Origin: Alkalimarinus coralli
Lineage (GTDB): Bacteria; Pseudomonadota; Gammaproteobacteria; Pseudomonadales; Oleiphilaceae
Assembly (NCBI RefSeq): GCF_023650515.1
Contig: NZ_CP096016.1
Coordinates: 2,854,001 to 2,918,000 of the forward strand
Direction: 5' to 3'
Length of the DNA stretch: 64,000 nt
Positions within the stretch are counted from its first letter, which is position 1. Every line of letters starts with the position of its first letter. The notes beneath the pieces were generated by a model. It did no database searches. It was given only the letters and a program-made list of their open reading frames with translations, and was not told the origin of the DNA. Made by a program: the position numbers and the translations under genes. Shown here one piece after another: positions 1-8,691 of the stretch.

Positions 1-2
1 AT

Positions 3-245
3 AAAGAGTTTGAAAACAGGCTTATTGAAGCAGGGTTCCAGAAACTGAATCATGTTAAATTCTCAAGGGACAATTCAGTGTCCAAGGGTATATCCGGTGA
101 TTTAGTTGGCATAGGTTTAGGCGCGACCAGCCTAATTGAAAACTCGTTTTCTCATAACGTCGACCAGCTTGATCAGTACTACCAGAAACTACAAAGTGGT
201 CAGCTGCCTTTTGGTTATGGAGGTTATATCCGCCCCAAGTACTAA
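3..245 (+). CDS. C-terminal fragment of a HemN-like radical SAM protein (partial)
   Basis: The frame is open from the left edge of the window and ends at TAA 243-245, leaving 80 visible residues. The segment DLVGIGLGATSLI followed by YYQKLQSGQLP resembles the region after the radical-SAM core of oxygen-independent coproporphyrinogen III oxidases and related HemN/HemW proteins. hemN lies next to the fnr/anr regulator in many pseudomonads, which fits the next gene. The protein stops about 30 residues after this motif, much sooner than true HemN, so it is either a shorter HemN-like enzyme or truncated. The N-terminal half with the CxxxCxxC cluster is outside the window, so activity cannot be judged. 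Confidence 0.45.
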   Translation, partial: KEFENRLIEAGFQKLNHVKFSRDNSVSKGISGDLVGIGLGATSLIENSFSHNVDQLDQYYQKLQSGQLPFGYGGYIRPKY

Positions 246-400
246 CCCTTATTAGACTAAAGTATTAGTTCCTGCAATTTGCCTCCTTATCCTTCTATAT
301 CTAGTAAGTTTATATGCTAGAATTGCCTCATCTATGTTCCAAAAAGCATAAAAATTGATTATCCTGATGGAATAAAAGCTATTAACCGAGTAAAGCGAAG

Positions 401-1162
401 ATGAGTGAGAAAATAGCAGCTATTGATCCGCAACCAGCAACAGGTATCCATCAGTCCTGCTTACAGTGCAGTCTGAGCAACCTGTGCATTCCAATTGCAG
501 TTAACAAAGATGACATTGATCGCCTTGAAGACCTCATAAAACAAGGGAAGACGATCAACCGGGGAGATCATATTTTCAAGGAGCACTCCCCCTTTAAATC
601 TTTATTTGCAGTTCGTAGCGGCGCAATTAAAACCTACTCAGTTACCGAAGATGGTGAAGAACAGGTAACCGGTTTTTACCTCCCTGGAGAGATAATTGGT
701 CTCGATAGCACCAATACAGATTCGTACAGCTGTTCAGCAAAAGCACTTGAACGCGCCAGCGTCTGCGAAATTCCTTTCGGCCAACTCGAAACACTGGCTG
801 CTAAAATCCCAACACTCCAGCACCACTTTTTTTCGCTGATGAGCAAAGAGATTCAGGGCAGTCGGCAACTCACCATGCTGCTTAGTAAAAACACCGCTGA
901 AGAGAGAATAGCCTCCCTGTTACTAAGCCTTTCCAGCCGATTCAAGCTACGCAAGCTGTCCGGCACACAGTTCCGACTCCCTATGCCCCGAAATGATATT
1001 GGCAACTATTTGGGACTTGCTGTAGAAACAGTAAGCCGGGTATTTACCCGTTTCCAAAAAAGTGGGCTTATTTCAGTTCAGGGGCGAGAGGTCATTCTTG
1101 AAGATATGGATGCACTTGTAGATATCGTTAAAAATCACGGCAAGTGTATGAAAGGCGAATAA
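401..1162 (+). CDS. fnr: FNR/ANR-type oxygen-sensing transcription regulator
   Basis: A 253-residue CRP/FNR-superfamily regulator that senses oxygen through a 4Fe-4S cluster and switches genes for anaerobic life. The ligand cysteines fall at C20, C23, C29 and C122, the same numbers as in E. coli FNR. A cyclic-nucleotide-like beta-roll follows (about 50-140), then the dimer helix and a helix-turn-helix with GNYLGLAVETVSR at about 205-217. The Glu and Arg of ETVSR are the residues that read the TTGAT half-site in this family. It sits after a HemN-like gene and before ompW. FNR-type boxes are seen at 1340-1353 and 56994-57007. No convincing FNR box was seen in front of the gene itself. Confidence 0.95.
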   Translation: MSEKIAAIDPQPATGIHQSCLQCSLSNLCIPIAVNKDDIDRLEDLIKQGKTINRGDHIFKEHSPFKSLFAVRSGAIKTYSVTEDGEEQVTGFYLPGEIIGLDSTNTDSYSCSAKALERASVCEIPFGQLETLAAKIPTLQHHFFSLMSKEIQGSRQLTMLLSKNTAEERIASLLLSLSSRFKLRKLSGTQFRLPMPRNDIGNYLGLAVETVSRVFTRFQKSGLISVQGREVILEDMDALVDIVKNHGKCMKGE

Positions 1163-1182
1163 ATTCACACCTCCCCTCCCCG

Positions 1183-1210
1183 AAAAAGAGGCTTAATGCC
1201 TCTTTTTTTA
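1183..1210 (+). terminator. Rho-independent terminator after fnr
   Basis: AAAGAGGC and GCCTCTTT pair around a TTAAT loop and are followed directly by a T run. It lies about 20 bases after the fnr stop codon. Confidence 0.85.
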
Positions 1211-1339
1211 TATCTACTTATTAGTTACTCAAAACAACACAACAAAAAAATACCTCCTTATAGGTATCTTTAGTTAACTTGATTTATCTCATTTTATTTT
1301 CATTTCTCACACTTGCCACCAATAGCCGATATTATTTTA

Positions 1340-1380
1340 TTGCGATATGTCAATTTAACAAAATTCACCATAGCTACACT
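1340..1380 (+). promoter_or_regulatory. Candidate FNR box and -10 element of ompW
   Basis: TTGCG-ATAT-GTCAA at 1340-1353 matches 7 of 10 defined positions of the FNR consensus TTGAT-N4-ATCAA and keeps the outer TTG/CAA symmetry. TACACT at 1375-1380 can serve as a -10 element and would place the transcription start near 1387. The box would then be centred about 40.5 bases upstream, the position of a class II FNR activation site. ompW is known to respond to oxygen in enterobacteria. The assignment here is inference. Confidence 0.4.
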
Positions 1381-1427
1381 GCGCCCATCACAACTTAATC
1401 ACTTCGAAACTCAATCAGGGTAGCTAT

Positions 1428-2165
1428 ATGTTAAAAAATGCATTAACTTCATCTCTTGTTGCTGGTTCACTATTAATTAGCCAATCTGCTTTTGCTTATG
1501 AAGCAGGAGATATTTTCATTAAAGGCGGTATCGCAACTGTCGATCCCCAAGAATCCAGCTCAGACATTGTTATAAATACCCCGGCTCTGGGCCCTGCCAC
1601 TGGTGCAAAAGTAGGCCTGAATTCTGATACCCAATTAGGATTAGTATTCAGCTATATGGCGACCGACAGAATCGGTATTGAGCTACTTGCTGCAACACCA
1701 TTCAAGCACGACATTTCTGGCGCTGGCGCAATCTCAGGCGTTGGAAAACTGGGTGACACCAAGCACCTTCCACCAACGCTCAGTGTGCAGTATTACCTGG
1801 CAGAGCCAGACGCAAAGTTCCAACCTTATGTTGGAGCCGGTATCAACTACACTATTTTCTTTGACGAAGGAACTACAGATACACTAACAAACTCAATTGG
1901 TGCATTGGCAGGCCTGACTGGTACGCCAGGTGTGGTAGCCACAAGCACCAAGCTTGATATTGATGACTCAATTGGCGCTTCGCTACAAGCGGGTTTTAAC
2001 TATGAAATCACAGAAAATGCCGGGCTAACCGCAGCTGTTTGGTGGATCAACATCGATGCCGATGCTGAAATTACCGCGCAAACCAATGTGGGAACAGTAA
2101 AAGCAAATGTTGATGTTGAAGTAGACCCTTACGTTTACATGCTAGGCGCATACTATAAGTTTTAA
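1428..2165 (+). CDS. ompW: OmpW-family outer membrane protein
   Basis: A 245-residue outer-membrane beta-barrel of the OmpW/AlkL family, small eight-stranded barrels thought to pass hydrophobic compounds. Residues 1-23 form a signal peptide ending in SAFA before YEAGD. The body shows alternating barrel strands, including LSVQYYL and FQPYVGAGINYT, and ends YMLGAYYKF with the terminal Phe typical of BAM substrates. The family average is nearer 210-220 residues; here the extra length is mostly in a loop around residues 150-180. AGGG shortly before the ATG supports the start. It is transcribed alone, between terminators, behind a candidate FNR box. Confidence 0.88.
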   Translation: MLKNALTSSLVAGSLLISQSAFAYEAGDIFIKGGIATVDPQESSSDIVINTPALGPATGAKVGLNSDTQLGLVFSYMATDRIGIELLAATPFKHDISGAGAISGVGKLGDTKHLPPTLSVQYYLAEPDAKFQPYVGAGINYTIFFDEGTTDTLTNSIGALAGLTGTPGVVATSTKLDIDDSIGASLQAGFNYEITENAGLTAAVWWINIDADAEITAQTNVGTVKANVDVEVDPYVYMLGAYYKF

Positions 2166-2201
2166 GCCTACAGTAAGTTTTAAGCCAAACACCAATAAGA
2201 G

Positions 2202-2233
2202 AACCTGGCCTTTAACAAGGTCAGGTTTTTTAT
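2202..2233 (+). terminator. Rho-independent terminator after ompW
   Basis: AACCTGGCCTT and AAGGTCAGGTT pair around TAAC, with one mismatch, and a T run follows. Confidence 0.85.
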
Positions 2234-2268
2234 TTAGAGATATTGGTTAAGGTCTACCCTTAAAGTCT

Positions 2269-2667
2269 TCAATCTTCAGACTCTATAACACGAAGAGCAA
2301 ACAACCCACCCAGAAACGCAAAGAAAGCCCCCAGTACAACCATAACAACCGCCATCAATGTAATGCTACTATTTTCTGCCGAGGAAGTTACCGAAGCAAC
2401 GCCCGCTAAGAAGCCAACAGCTGCGGCGTGCCACGCTTGCTTTTGATTTGCAATCGTACCTGTTAAAAGCCCTCCAAATGCCATCGTCAGGCAATAAACC
2501 AGCATTGCAAAGATAAACCAAATTTCTTGTTTATAGGTTGAGAAAAATACATAGTCACTCGCTGCCATGCCTATGTATGACGCTAGCAGCACATAAATAG
2601 CCTGGCCGAACAGCCCCACCAAGATCGTCACTACCAACCCGATAATAAGCGCTTTCCAACTGATCAT
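2269..2667 (-). CDS. Small inner-membrane protein of unknown function
   Basis: 132 residues with four predicted membrane helices, at about 5-30, 48-70, 78-95 and 103-127, and almost no soluble part apart from the C-terminal ESED. CAGGAT lies about 9 bases before the ATG. I do not recognise a family. It is convergent with ompW and lies about 100 bases downstream of alr on the same strand, so it could be read through from the alr transcript. No catalytic motif is visible. A role in transport or in the envelope is possible but unsupported. Confidence 0.6.
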   Translation of the reverse strand: MISWKALIIGLVVTILVGLFGQAIYVLLASYIGMAASDYVFFSTYKQEIWFIFAMLVYCLTMAFGGLLTGTIANQKQAWHAAAVGFLAGVASVTSSAENSSITLMAVVMVVLGAFFAFLGGLFALRVIESED

Positions 2668-2765
2668 TGAATTTATCCTGAAAATGGGAATTATTGTAAA
2701 GCTGAAGTGTATATTAGCGAGTGCTGGAAGGAATTGACTTACTACAGATCACTCAAGTTAAGATG

Positions 2766-3860
2766 TCACTCTTCGGAATATAACCTTGGCACTCTTGATG
2801 TAACACCCGTTAGCAGCTCATAGCCAATCGTTCCGGCAGACATAGCAACCTCGTCGACTGAAACGTTCTTGCCCCAAAGCTCGACGGCATCCCCCACTTT
2901 GGCATCGGGGTGATAAGTAAGGTCAACCGTCAGCATATCCATTGAAACACGACCTATTAGCGGTACAACGCGGTCCCCCACCCATACAGGCGTACCTGTT
3001 TCGGCATGACGCGGGTAGCCATCACCATACCCCACCGCAATGGTACCCACTTTGGTTTCGCGACTCGCACGCCACGTCCCACCGTAGCCCACGCAATCCC
3101 CTGCATTCACTTCATGTATCGCCATAATACGTGACTCAAGCGACATGACTGCGGCTAACCCAAGGGCTTCTGAGGATAAGTGCGGCATAGGTGAAGAACC
3201 ATACAGTATGATTCCGGGCCTGACGCAATCAAAATGTGCAGACTTATGGGCGAGCAACGCTGCGGAATTGGCAGCAGTCAACAATAACCCCTCAGACATT
3301 GAGCCCAGATTATTAACCACCGAACTAAACAGCGCCAGTTGTCGCTCTGTTTCTGTAGTCTCTAACTCATCGGCGCTAGAGAAATGGGTCATAAGCCCTA
3401 CAAGCTTAACCAACGGGGTCTGCTTAAGCCTGTAGACCAACTCGCGCGCCAAGGCGGGCTTGAACCCCAACCTGTTCATGCCGGTATTCAACTTGAGCCA
3501 GACAGCGACAGGTTGATTAACCTCTGTAAGCGCGTTTAGTTGCTCAAGCTGATATTCAGAGTGAATAATCAACTGCAGTTTGTGCTCCGCAGCTAATAAC
3601 ACCTCTTCAATCGAAAAGGCCCCCTCCAGCACTACCACAGGGTTATCAATTCCGTTTTTCCTCATTGCTATTGCCTCATCGACACAGGCGACAGCTAGAG
3701 GCGCATCAGGGATTGCTCGTGCGATTTGACAGATACCATGACCATAACCGTTGGCTTTAATAACCGCAACACATAACGCGTCTCCGGCCAGCGTTGAAGC
3801 CAGCTGGTAATTTGCTTTAAAAGCGTTAAGGTCTATCTTGGCAAAGGTGGGTCGGGTCAT
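2766..3860 (-). CDS. alr: Alanine racemase
   Basis: A 364-residue PLP enzyme interconverting L- and D-alanine for peptidoglycan synthesis in the cytoplasm. The PLP lysine is K35 in AVIKANGYGHG, the family signature. The second catalytic residue is the Tyr in CVGYGGTW, and AVGYGDGYPR follows in the C-terminal barrel. The length is normal for the family. Its ATG overlaps the dnaB stop as TAATG, so translation is coupled to dnaB. The dnaB-alr pair is a conserved arrangement in pseudomonads and relatives. Whether this is the biosynthetic (Alr) or catabolic (DadX) form cannot be told from sequence, but the dnaB context favours Alr. Confidence 0.95.
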   Translation of the reverse strand: MTRPTFAKIDLNAFKANYQLASTLAGDALCVAVIKANGYGHGICQIARAIPDAPLAVACVDEAIAMRKNGIDNPVVVLEGAFSIEEVLLAAEHKLQLIIHSEYQLEQLNALTEVNQPVAVWLKLNTGMNRLGFKPALARELVYRLKQTPLVKLVGLMTHFSSADELETTETERQLALFSSVVNNLGSMSEGLLLTAANSAALLAHKSAHFDCVRPGIILYGSSPMPHLSSEALGLAAVMSLESRIMAIHEVNAGDCVGYGGTWRASRETKVGTIAVGYGDGYPRHAETGTPVWVGDRVVPLIGRVSMDMLTVDLTYHPDAKVGDAVELWGKNVSVDEVAMSAGTIGYELLTGVTSRVPRLYSEE

Positions 3861-5239
3861 TAGAACTCGCCATCGTAATCAGTGTGGGCAAGATCCTCAA
3901 ACTTGGTAAACTGCCCCTGAAAGGCGAGTTTGATGGTTCCTGTAGGCCCGTTTCGTTGCTTACCGATAATAATCTCGGCAATCCCCTTATCAGGGCTATC
4001 TTCGTTATAGTAGTCATCACGATAGATAAACATAATAATATCGGCATCCTGCTCAATTGCGCCTGACTCTCGCAAATCCGAGTTGATAGGACGCTTATTG
4101 GGTCGCTGCTCCAAACTTCGGTTAAGCTGAGACAGTGCCACAACCGGGCATTTCAACTCTTTAGCCAGCGCTTTAAGCGAGCGAGAGATCTCAGATATTT
4201 CAGAGGTTCGCCCCTCGGTATTCCCAGGAACCTGCATAAGTTGCAGGTAATCGATCATGATCAGGCCAAACTCTCTTTTTGTTTCACGGGCAATCCTCCG
4301 CGCCCTTGAACGTACCTCAGTCGGGCTCAAGCCAGCAGTGTCATCAATATAGAGCGGTTTGTCTTTTAGCAAGCTAACCGCTGACGTCAAACGAGGCCAA
4401 TCATCCTCCTCCAACTTACCACTTCTTACACGCCCTTGATGGATACGCCCCATAGACGACAACATACGCATAACAATCGCATCTGATGGCATCTCCATAC
4501 TGAATACCAGTACAGGTTTACCCGCTCCAAACAAGGCATTTTCAACCAGGTTCATCGCAAAGGCCGTCTTACCCATAGACGGCCTTGCAGCCACGATAAC
4601 CAGATCTGATGGCTGTAGCCCGCCAGTATTGGCGTCTAGATCTCTAAACCCGGTCGTCGTTCCCGTCAGCGGATCATCGGTATTGAACAACTCATCGATG
4701 CGCTCAAGTGTTTGTGTCAGAATTGGGTTAACATTTTGAGGCCCCCCCTCAGATGCTCTAGACTCTGATATCTGAAAGACTTTACGCTCTGCTTCATCTA
4801 ACAATTCGGAACTCGTTCGTCCCTGAGTGTTAAATGCAGAGTCGGTTATTTCTCCAGAGGCTGAGATCAGTTTTCTGAGAATAGCCCGCTCACTAACAAT
4901 TTCAGCGTAGGCTCTTATATTTGATGCACTGGGCGTATTCTTAGCCAAATCACCCAAATAAGAGAGTCCGCCAGCATTGGTTAGTTCTCCGAGCTTTTCC
5001 AGCGCCTCAGACAGCGTAACAACATCAAGTGGCTGTCCTTCGCCAGCCAGCCTTGCAACAACCCTGAAAATAAGACGGTGTTCATGTCGATAAAAGTCGT
5101 CCTCAACCACCTTATCAGCCACTACATCCCATTTACTGTTATCAAGCATAAGACCGCCTAAAACAGACTGCTCAGCTTCGATTGAGTGAGGGGGGACTTT
5201 AAGCTGACTCAGCTCTGTATCAGAATTCATATTATTCAT
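3860..5239 (-). CDS. dnaB: Replicative DNA helicase DnaB
   Basis: A 459-residue hexameric 5'-3' helicase that unwinds DNA at the replication fork and loads with DnaC/DciA-type partners. The N-terminal DnaB domain (about 15-120, with SIEAEQSVLGGLM) is followed by a linker. The RecA-like ATPase domain has Walker A ARPSMGKTAFAMN at about 217-229 and Walker B FGLIMIDYLQLM. ALSQLNRSLEQRPNKRP and the DADIIMFIYRDDYY segment are DnaB hallmarks. No intein or insertion is present. It is co-directional with rplI upstream and overlaps alr downstream. A large hairpin between rplI and dnaB suggests that dnaB-alr has its own promoter. Confidence 0.97.
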   Translation of the reverse strand: MNNMNSDTELSQLKVPPHSIEAEQSVLGGLMLDNSKWDVVADKVVEDDFYRHEHRLIFRVVARLAGEGQPLDVVTLSEALEKLGELTNAGGLSYLGDLAKNTPSASNIRAYAEIVSERAILRKLISASGEITDSAFNTQGRTSSELLDEAERKVFQISESRASEGGPQNVNPILTQTLERIDELFNTDDPLTGTTTGFRDLDANTGGLQPSDLVIVAARPSMGKTAFAMNLVENALFGAGKPVLVFSMEMPSDAIVMRMLSSMGRIHQGRVRSGKLEEDDWPRLTSAVSLLKDKPLYIDDTAGLSPTEVRSRARRIARETKREFGLIMIDYLQLMQVPGNTEGRTSEISEISRSLKALAKELKCPVVALSQLNRSLEQRPNKRPINSDLRESGAIEQDADIIMFIYRDDYYNEDSPDKGIAEIIIGKQRNGPTGTIKLAFQGQFTKFEDLAHTDYDGEF

Positions 5240-5360
5240 GATTTACCGCAACAACTTCCTGGAGCATAGATAGGGAGAACATTTAAGCGTGACAAAACAC
5301 ATCAGGCTATTTTAATGCGTCAGTAAGAGAATTAAAAACAAAAACATACCGCTGAAACAA

Positions 5361-5414
5361 ATACGGCCCAAGGGTTCGCTAAAGCTTATCACTTTAACAA
5401 CCCTTGGGCCGTAT
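5361..5414 (-). terminator. 16-bp perfect inverted repeat between rplI and dnaB
   Basis: ATACGGCCCAAGGGTT at 5361-5376 is matched exactly by its reverse complement at 5399-5414, enclosing a 22-base loop. On the minus strand it lies about 90 bases after the rplI stop and is followed by a moderately T-rich stretch. A terminator for the ribosomal-protein operon is the simplest reading, although a classical uninterrupted T tract is missing. Confidence 0.5.
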
Positions 5415-5431
5415 TCGCAATTCATCAACCT

Positions 5432-5483
5432 GTTCCCGGATAACCTTAAAGATATAAGTTATCTCTATGGCAAGCCCGGGAAC
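5432..5483 (-). terminator. Second nested hairpin just after rplI
   Basis: GTTCCCGG at 5432-5439 pairs with CCGGGAAC at 5476-5483, and an inner GATAAC/GTTATC pair sits between them. It starts about 18 bases after the rplI stop on the minus strand. No T run follows, so it may be a transcript-end stabiliser or part of a compound terminator with the next hairpin. Confidence 0.35.
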
Positions 5484-5500
5484 GTTGTAGCTAGTAAGTA

Positions 5501-5947
5501 TTACTCAGCAACAACTGTCAAGCTAACGACTGCATCCACATCGCTGTGAAGGTGAACAGTAATTTCATACTCACCCACTGCACGAAGTGGTCCTTCTGGA
5601 AGGCGAACTTCGCTCTTGTTCACTTCAACTCCAGCCGCTGTGATTGCATCTGCAATATCACGAACGCCAATTGAACCGAACAACTTACCTTCATCACCCG
5701 CTTTAGAAACGATAGTGACTTCTTTTGAATTTACTTGTTCTGCACGTGCTTGTGCAGCAGCTAGCTTCTCTGCTGCTGCTTTTTCAAGTTCAGCACGACG
5801 AACATCAAACTCTGCAACATTTGCTGCAGTCGCAGGAACTGCCTTACCGTAAGGGATAAGGTAGTTACGACCGTAACCTGATTTTACGCCAACCTTGTCA
5901 CCAAGGCCGCCGAGTTTACCGACTTTCTCGAGCAGGATAACTTCCAT
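5501..5947 (-). CDS. rplI: 50S ribosomal protein L9
   Basis: 148 residues. The protein binds 23S rRNA near the L1 stalk. The N-terminal domain begins [19 protein letters not shown] and continues with [17 protein letters not shown], the L9 signature. A charged central helix (about 45-75) connects to the C-terminal domain. Last gene of the rpsF-rpsR-DUF2232-rplI operon, 41 bases after the membrane-protein gene. Confidence 0.97.
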   Translation of the reverse strand: MEVILLEKVGKLGGLGDKVGVKSGYGRNYLIPYGKAVPATAANVAEFDVRRAELEKAAAEKLAAAQARAEQVNSKEVTIVSKAGDEGKLFGSIGVRDIADAITAAGVEVNKSEVRLPEGPLRAVGEYEITVHLHSDVDAVVSLTVVAE

Positions 5948-5988
5948 CTCGCAAACCTCTTTAAACCGTCTGTGATAGCCAACTAGTT

Positions 5989-6855
5989 CTACTGGTCGAT
6001 TTCGCTGTTGTTAATTCGACCTCTAAAGTCAAACCAACTGTCCAGTATCGCCATAAAAATAATCAGCAAAAACAAGCTAGGCCCTAATAATAATGCGCTC
6101 ATATAAAACACAAATAACCAGTGCCCGCCCAAATTCCGTTTAGCCACACTACCATGAACCAATGCAATGCCAGCCAGTGTCAGCGGTACCAAAATAATCA
6201 GCACCAACAGAACAATATTTAAACTTATCGCCGGACCAAAAAGCGTTAAACCAACAGCACTCAGTGAAAACACTGGTGATAGCTTAAAGCCATGAAACTC
6301 CTGACGAAAACCTCCCGGGTTGTAGAGCGAAGACTGCCAGCTTCTCGCCAACATCACTGCCCCTAATGCTATTGCCAGATATGTCGTCGCCAAACTACCG
6401 ACCATTAGAGAAGTGAACGCGGGTTCTAACTCCCCACTGAGCTGTTTAACCATCTCAGGGTCGATCTGCCTATAAACGTCTTTGGCCATATCGATTAATT
6501 GCTGTACGACTTCCGGCAGCATAACAGGCAATAAAAGCCCCGTTGTAAATGCAACCAGCACACCTGCAATTAACATCTTTTCCCAGGAAACAGTCTGCCT
6601 TAGAGCGACAGCCATAACCCAAGAAAGAATTAACACTAACACTATTCCCGGATCGCCGAGCTTAATCCACCATGCTATTGCAGGTAATGAAGCCCAAACC
6701 AAAATATTTGTTCCTTGTCCCACTCCTTTACGCAAAGTAACCAGAGTTAGAACAGCCGCACTTAACCAAAACATCAATGGCAGCGCTGCGGCAATCACCG
6801 CCACGATTACGGCCTGTTTCGGGCCGCGCATCAAATATTCCGCTAATGCACGCAT
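5989..6855 (-). CDS. DUF2232 family membrane protein of the S6-S18-L9 operon
   Basis: 288 residues with about eight membrane segments, beginning [20 protein letters not shown] and ending in a short polar tail. Pseudomonads have a membrane protein at exactly this place, between rpsR and rplI, of the DUF2232 (YybS-like) family, and both position and topology agree. The biochemical function is unknown. The gene is 24 bases downstream of rpsR and must share its transcript. The family assignment is from gene order plus general character, not from a search. Confidence 0.75.
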   Translation of the reverse strand: MRALAEYLMRGPKQAVIVAVIAAALPLMFWLSAAVLTLVTLRKGVGQGTNILVWASLPAIAWWIKLGDPGIVLVLILSWVMAVALRQTVSWEKMLIAGVLVAFTTGLLLPVMLPEVVQQLIDMAKDVYRQIDPEMVKQLSGELEPAFTSLMVGSLATTYLAIALGAVMLARSWQSSLYNPGGFRQEFHGFKLSPVFSLSAVGLTLFGPAISLNIVLLVLIILVPLTLAGIALVHGSVAKRNLGGHWLFVFYMSALLLGPSLFLLIIFMAILDSWFDFRGRINNSEIDQ

Positions 6856-6879
6856 ACAGGGTAATCGCTACTTTTTAAC

Positions 6880-7110
6880 TTACTCGTGGTGGTTATCTGT
6901 AAAAGGTAACAGAGCCACGTAACGTGCACGCTTGATAGCTGTTGCCAACTGACGCTGATAACGAGCTTTAGTACCAGTAATACGGCTAGGAACGATTTTA
7001 CCGGTTTCAGATACGTAACCTTTTAAAGTTTCGATATCTTTGTAATCTATTTCTTTAACCCCTTCAGCAGTGAAGCGGCAAAACTTACGACGACGAAAAA
7101 AACGAGCCAT
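6880..7110 (-). CDS. rpsR: 30S ribosomal protein S18
   Basis: 76 residues, full length. [20 protein letters not shown] at the start and [20 protein letters not shown] in the middle are the S18 core, and a basic RNA-binding helix follows. S18 binds the 30S platform as a heterodimer with S6, whose gene is next upstream. A single Cys (C11) lies in the N-terminal tail, as in many S18 proteins. Confidence 0.98.
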   Translation of the reverse strand: MARFFRRRKFCRFTAEGVKEIDYKDIETLKGYVSETGKIVPSRITGTKARYQRQLATAIKRARYVALLPFTDNHHE

Positions 7111-7170
7111 TGTAATTTCTCCAAATTAAGAATTTTAACTAATATTTAACCAATCAATGCAAAAGGAAGA

Positions 7171-7611
7171 TTACTCTTCGCCTTCTGCCTGGCCTTCAGT
7201 ATCAGTAGCATCGGCAGCTTCAGGAGCAGTCTGTTCAGCAGCTTCAGGAGCAGGACGACGATCTTCACGATCATATCGACGCTCTTCGCGACCTTCAGAT
7301 GCTTTAATTAGAGAAACTTCAGTGATCGCTTCTTTACGACGGATGATCATGTCACGAATGATCGCATCGTTGAAACGGAAGTTGTGGGATAACTCATCCA
7401 ACGCTTCACTTGTGCATTCGATGTTCATAAGAACATAGTGCGCCTTGTGAATTTTGTTAATAGGATAAGCCATGTGGCGACGGCCCCAATCTTCCAAGCG
7501 ATGAACTTCACCACCAGCATCAGCGATGATGCCTGTGTAACGCTCAACCATTGCTGGAACTTGCTCGCTTTGATCCGGGTGCACCAGAATTACGATTTCG
7601 TAATGACGCAT
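7171..7611 (-). CDS. rpsF: 30S ribosomal protein S6
   Basis: 146 residues. The ferredoxin-like S6 fold covers about residues 1-100 ([18 protein letters not shown], then the [19 protein letters not shown] segment). After about residue 105 comes a long Arg/Glu-rich tail that becomes strongly acidic and alanine-rich. In E. coli, S6 carries a C-terminal glutamate tail added by RimK; here the encoded protein already ends in EGEE. First gene of the S6-S18-DUF2232-L9 operon. No priB gene lies between S6 and S18, as in pseudomonads and unlike Enterobacteriaceae. Confidence 0.96.
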   Translation of the reverse strand: MRHYEIVILVHPDQSEQVPAMVERYTGIIADAGGEVHRLEDWGRRHMAYPINKIHKAHYVLMNIECTSEALDELSHNFRFNDAIIRDMIIRRKEAITEVSLIKASEGREERRYDREDRRPAPEAAEQTAPEAADATDTEGQAEGEE

Positions 7612-7690
7612 TGTATCTCCCTACGGGTTATAAGCCTCCCATAAGCGGTAAATCACTTTGAGAAGCAAGGAGTTGAATTGATGTGTTTTA
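7612..7690 (-). promoter_or_regulatory. Possible S6:S18-binding leader of rpsF
   Basis: The minus-strand leader carries TTACCGCTTATGGGAGGC close to the ribosome-binding site, with an exposed CCG and a short pairing segment. Many bacteria have an rpsF leader in which the S6:S18 pair binds a CCG-containing hairpin to repress translation. The match here is by eye only and the fold was not computed. Confidence 0.25.
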
Positions 7691-7792
7691 AGAACCGCGC
7701 ATTTTAGTGTTTAAGCAGGGGGGTTGCAAGCAGAATTTGAACAAAAAACAGACGATACAGGTAAGGTCTCACTCACCTGTAGCATGTTGGTA

Positions 7793-8539
7793 CTATTTTA
7801 AGCTATTCCTTTGTCTCACCGCCTCAAACAGGCATACCCCGGTTGCCACTGAAACATTTAAACTACTCACCGATCCGGCCATGGGAATTTTCACCAAATC
7901 ATCACAATGCTCTTTGGTCAAACGGCGAAGCCCTTTCCCTTCTGCCCCCATAATCAGGGCAACCGCACCGTTAAAGTCGTTTTCATAAATCGTTTTATCG
8001 GTCTCTCCGGCAGCCCCCACTAACCAAACACCATACTGTTTTAACCACCGCAACGTGCGTGCAAGGTTAGTGACTTTTATATACGGCACATTCTCAGCGG
8101 CACCGCAGGCGACTTTCCGGGCAACACCGTTTAGCGGTGCAGACTTATCTTTAGGTGCAATAACAGCCTGCACACCCGCCGCATCCGCAGAACGCAAGCA
8201 AGCCCCCAGATTATGAGGGTCAGTCACACCATCCAACACTAACAAAAACGGTTTTTCATTGAGGGATTGCAGCAACGCTTCCAAATCCCCCTCTTCCAGC
8301 TCAGCTGCTGTGTCGCACTCAGCAACAACGCCTTGATGGCTACCATTTACTATTTTGTCGAGCTGGTGGCGATCAACACTTGCTATGCTCACACCACGTT
8401 TTCTAGCACTGACAAGCAGGCTTTCAAGCCTTTTATCTTTTCGCCCTTTTAAAATCAGCAAGCGTTTGATTTTCTCGGGCTCTTTTTCAAGCAGCGCATT
8501 CACTGCATGCAGACCAAAAACATTTTGAAGCTCAGACAT
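7793..8539 (-). CDS. rlmB: 23S rRNA (guanosine-2'-O-)-methyltransferase RlmB
   Basis: SpoU/TrmH-family methyltransferase, 248 residues from the chosen start, that methylates G2251 in the 23S peptidyl-transferase region. An N-terminal substrate-binding domain (FGLHAVNALLEKEPEKIK) precedes the knotted SAM-binding domain. All three SpoU motifs are present: VTDPHNLGACLRSADAAG, IMGAEGKGLRRLT, and IPMAGSVSSLNVSVA. The start at 8539 (MSELQNVFG) matches the family length and has AGAGG upstream. An in-frame ATG at 8566 lies inside a palindromic repeat and is unlikely. The gene sits between rnr and rpsF, as in pseudomonads. Confidence 0.94.
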   Translation of the reverse strand: MSELQNVFGLHAVNALLEKEPEKIKRLLILKGRKDKRLESLLVSARKRGVSIASVDRHQLDKIVNGSHQGVVAECDTAAELEEGDLEALLQSLNEKPFLLVLDGVTDPHNLGACLRSADAAGVQAVIAPKDKSAPLNGVARKVACGAAENVPYIKVTNLARTLRWLKQYGVWLVGAAGETDKTIYENDFNGAVALIMGAEGKGLRRLTKEHCDDLVKIPMAGSVSSLNVSVATGVCLFEAVRQRNSLK

Positions 8540-8561
8540 TATTAAGGAACCTCTTATTAAT

Positions 8562-8631
8562 GTCATTCCCGCGAAGGCGGGAATCTATAACATACCGAAG
8601 ACATTGGATCCCCGCCTTCGCGAGGATGACG
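8562..8631. repeat. Intergenic palindromic (REP-like) repeat pair
   Basis: GTCATTCCCGCGAAGGCGGG at 8562-8581 and its near reverse complement, CCCCGCCTTCGCGAGGATGAC at 8610-8630 with one or two changes, face each other across about 28 bases. Each arm also contains a small hairpin (CCCGC-GAAG-GCGGG). This is the style of the dispersed palindromes common between gammaproteobacterial genes. It lies between rnr and rlmB and can fold into one long stem in the shared transcript. Confidence 0.75.
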
Positions 8632-8691
8632 GAAAGTGAGTAGGTCAGGGTTTCCTTTATCATTGCCATTTTACAATTATATTAATGTTCA

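Noticed and set aside
351-375. TTGAT-TATC-CTGAT as an FNR autoregulatory box before fnr
   Set aside because: Only the left half-site fits; the right half lacks the ATCAA pattern.
1279-1292. TTGAT-TTAT-CTCAT as a second FNR box before ompW
   Set aside because: The right half matches three of five positions and the distance to the -10 is unsuitable.
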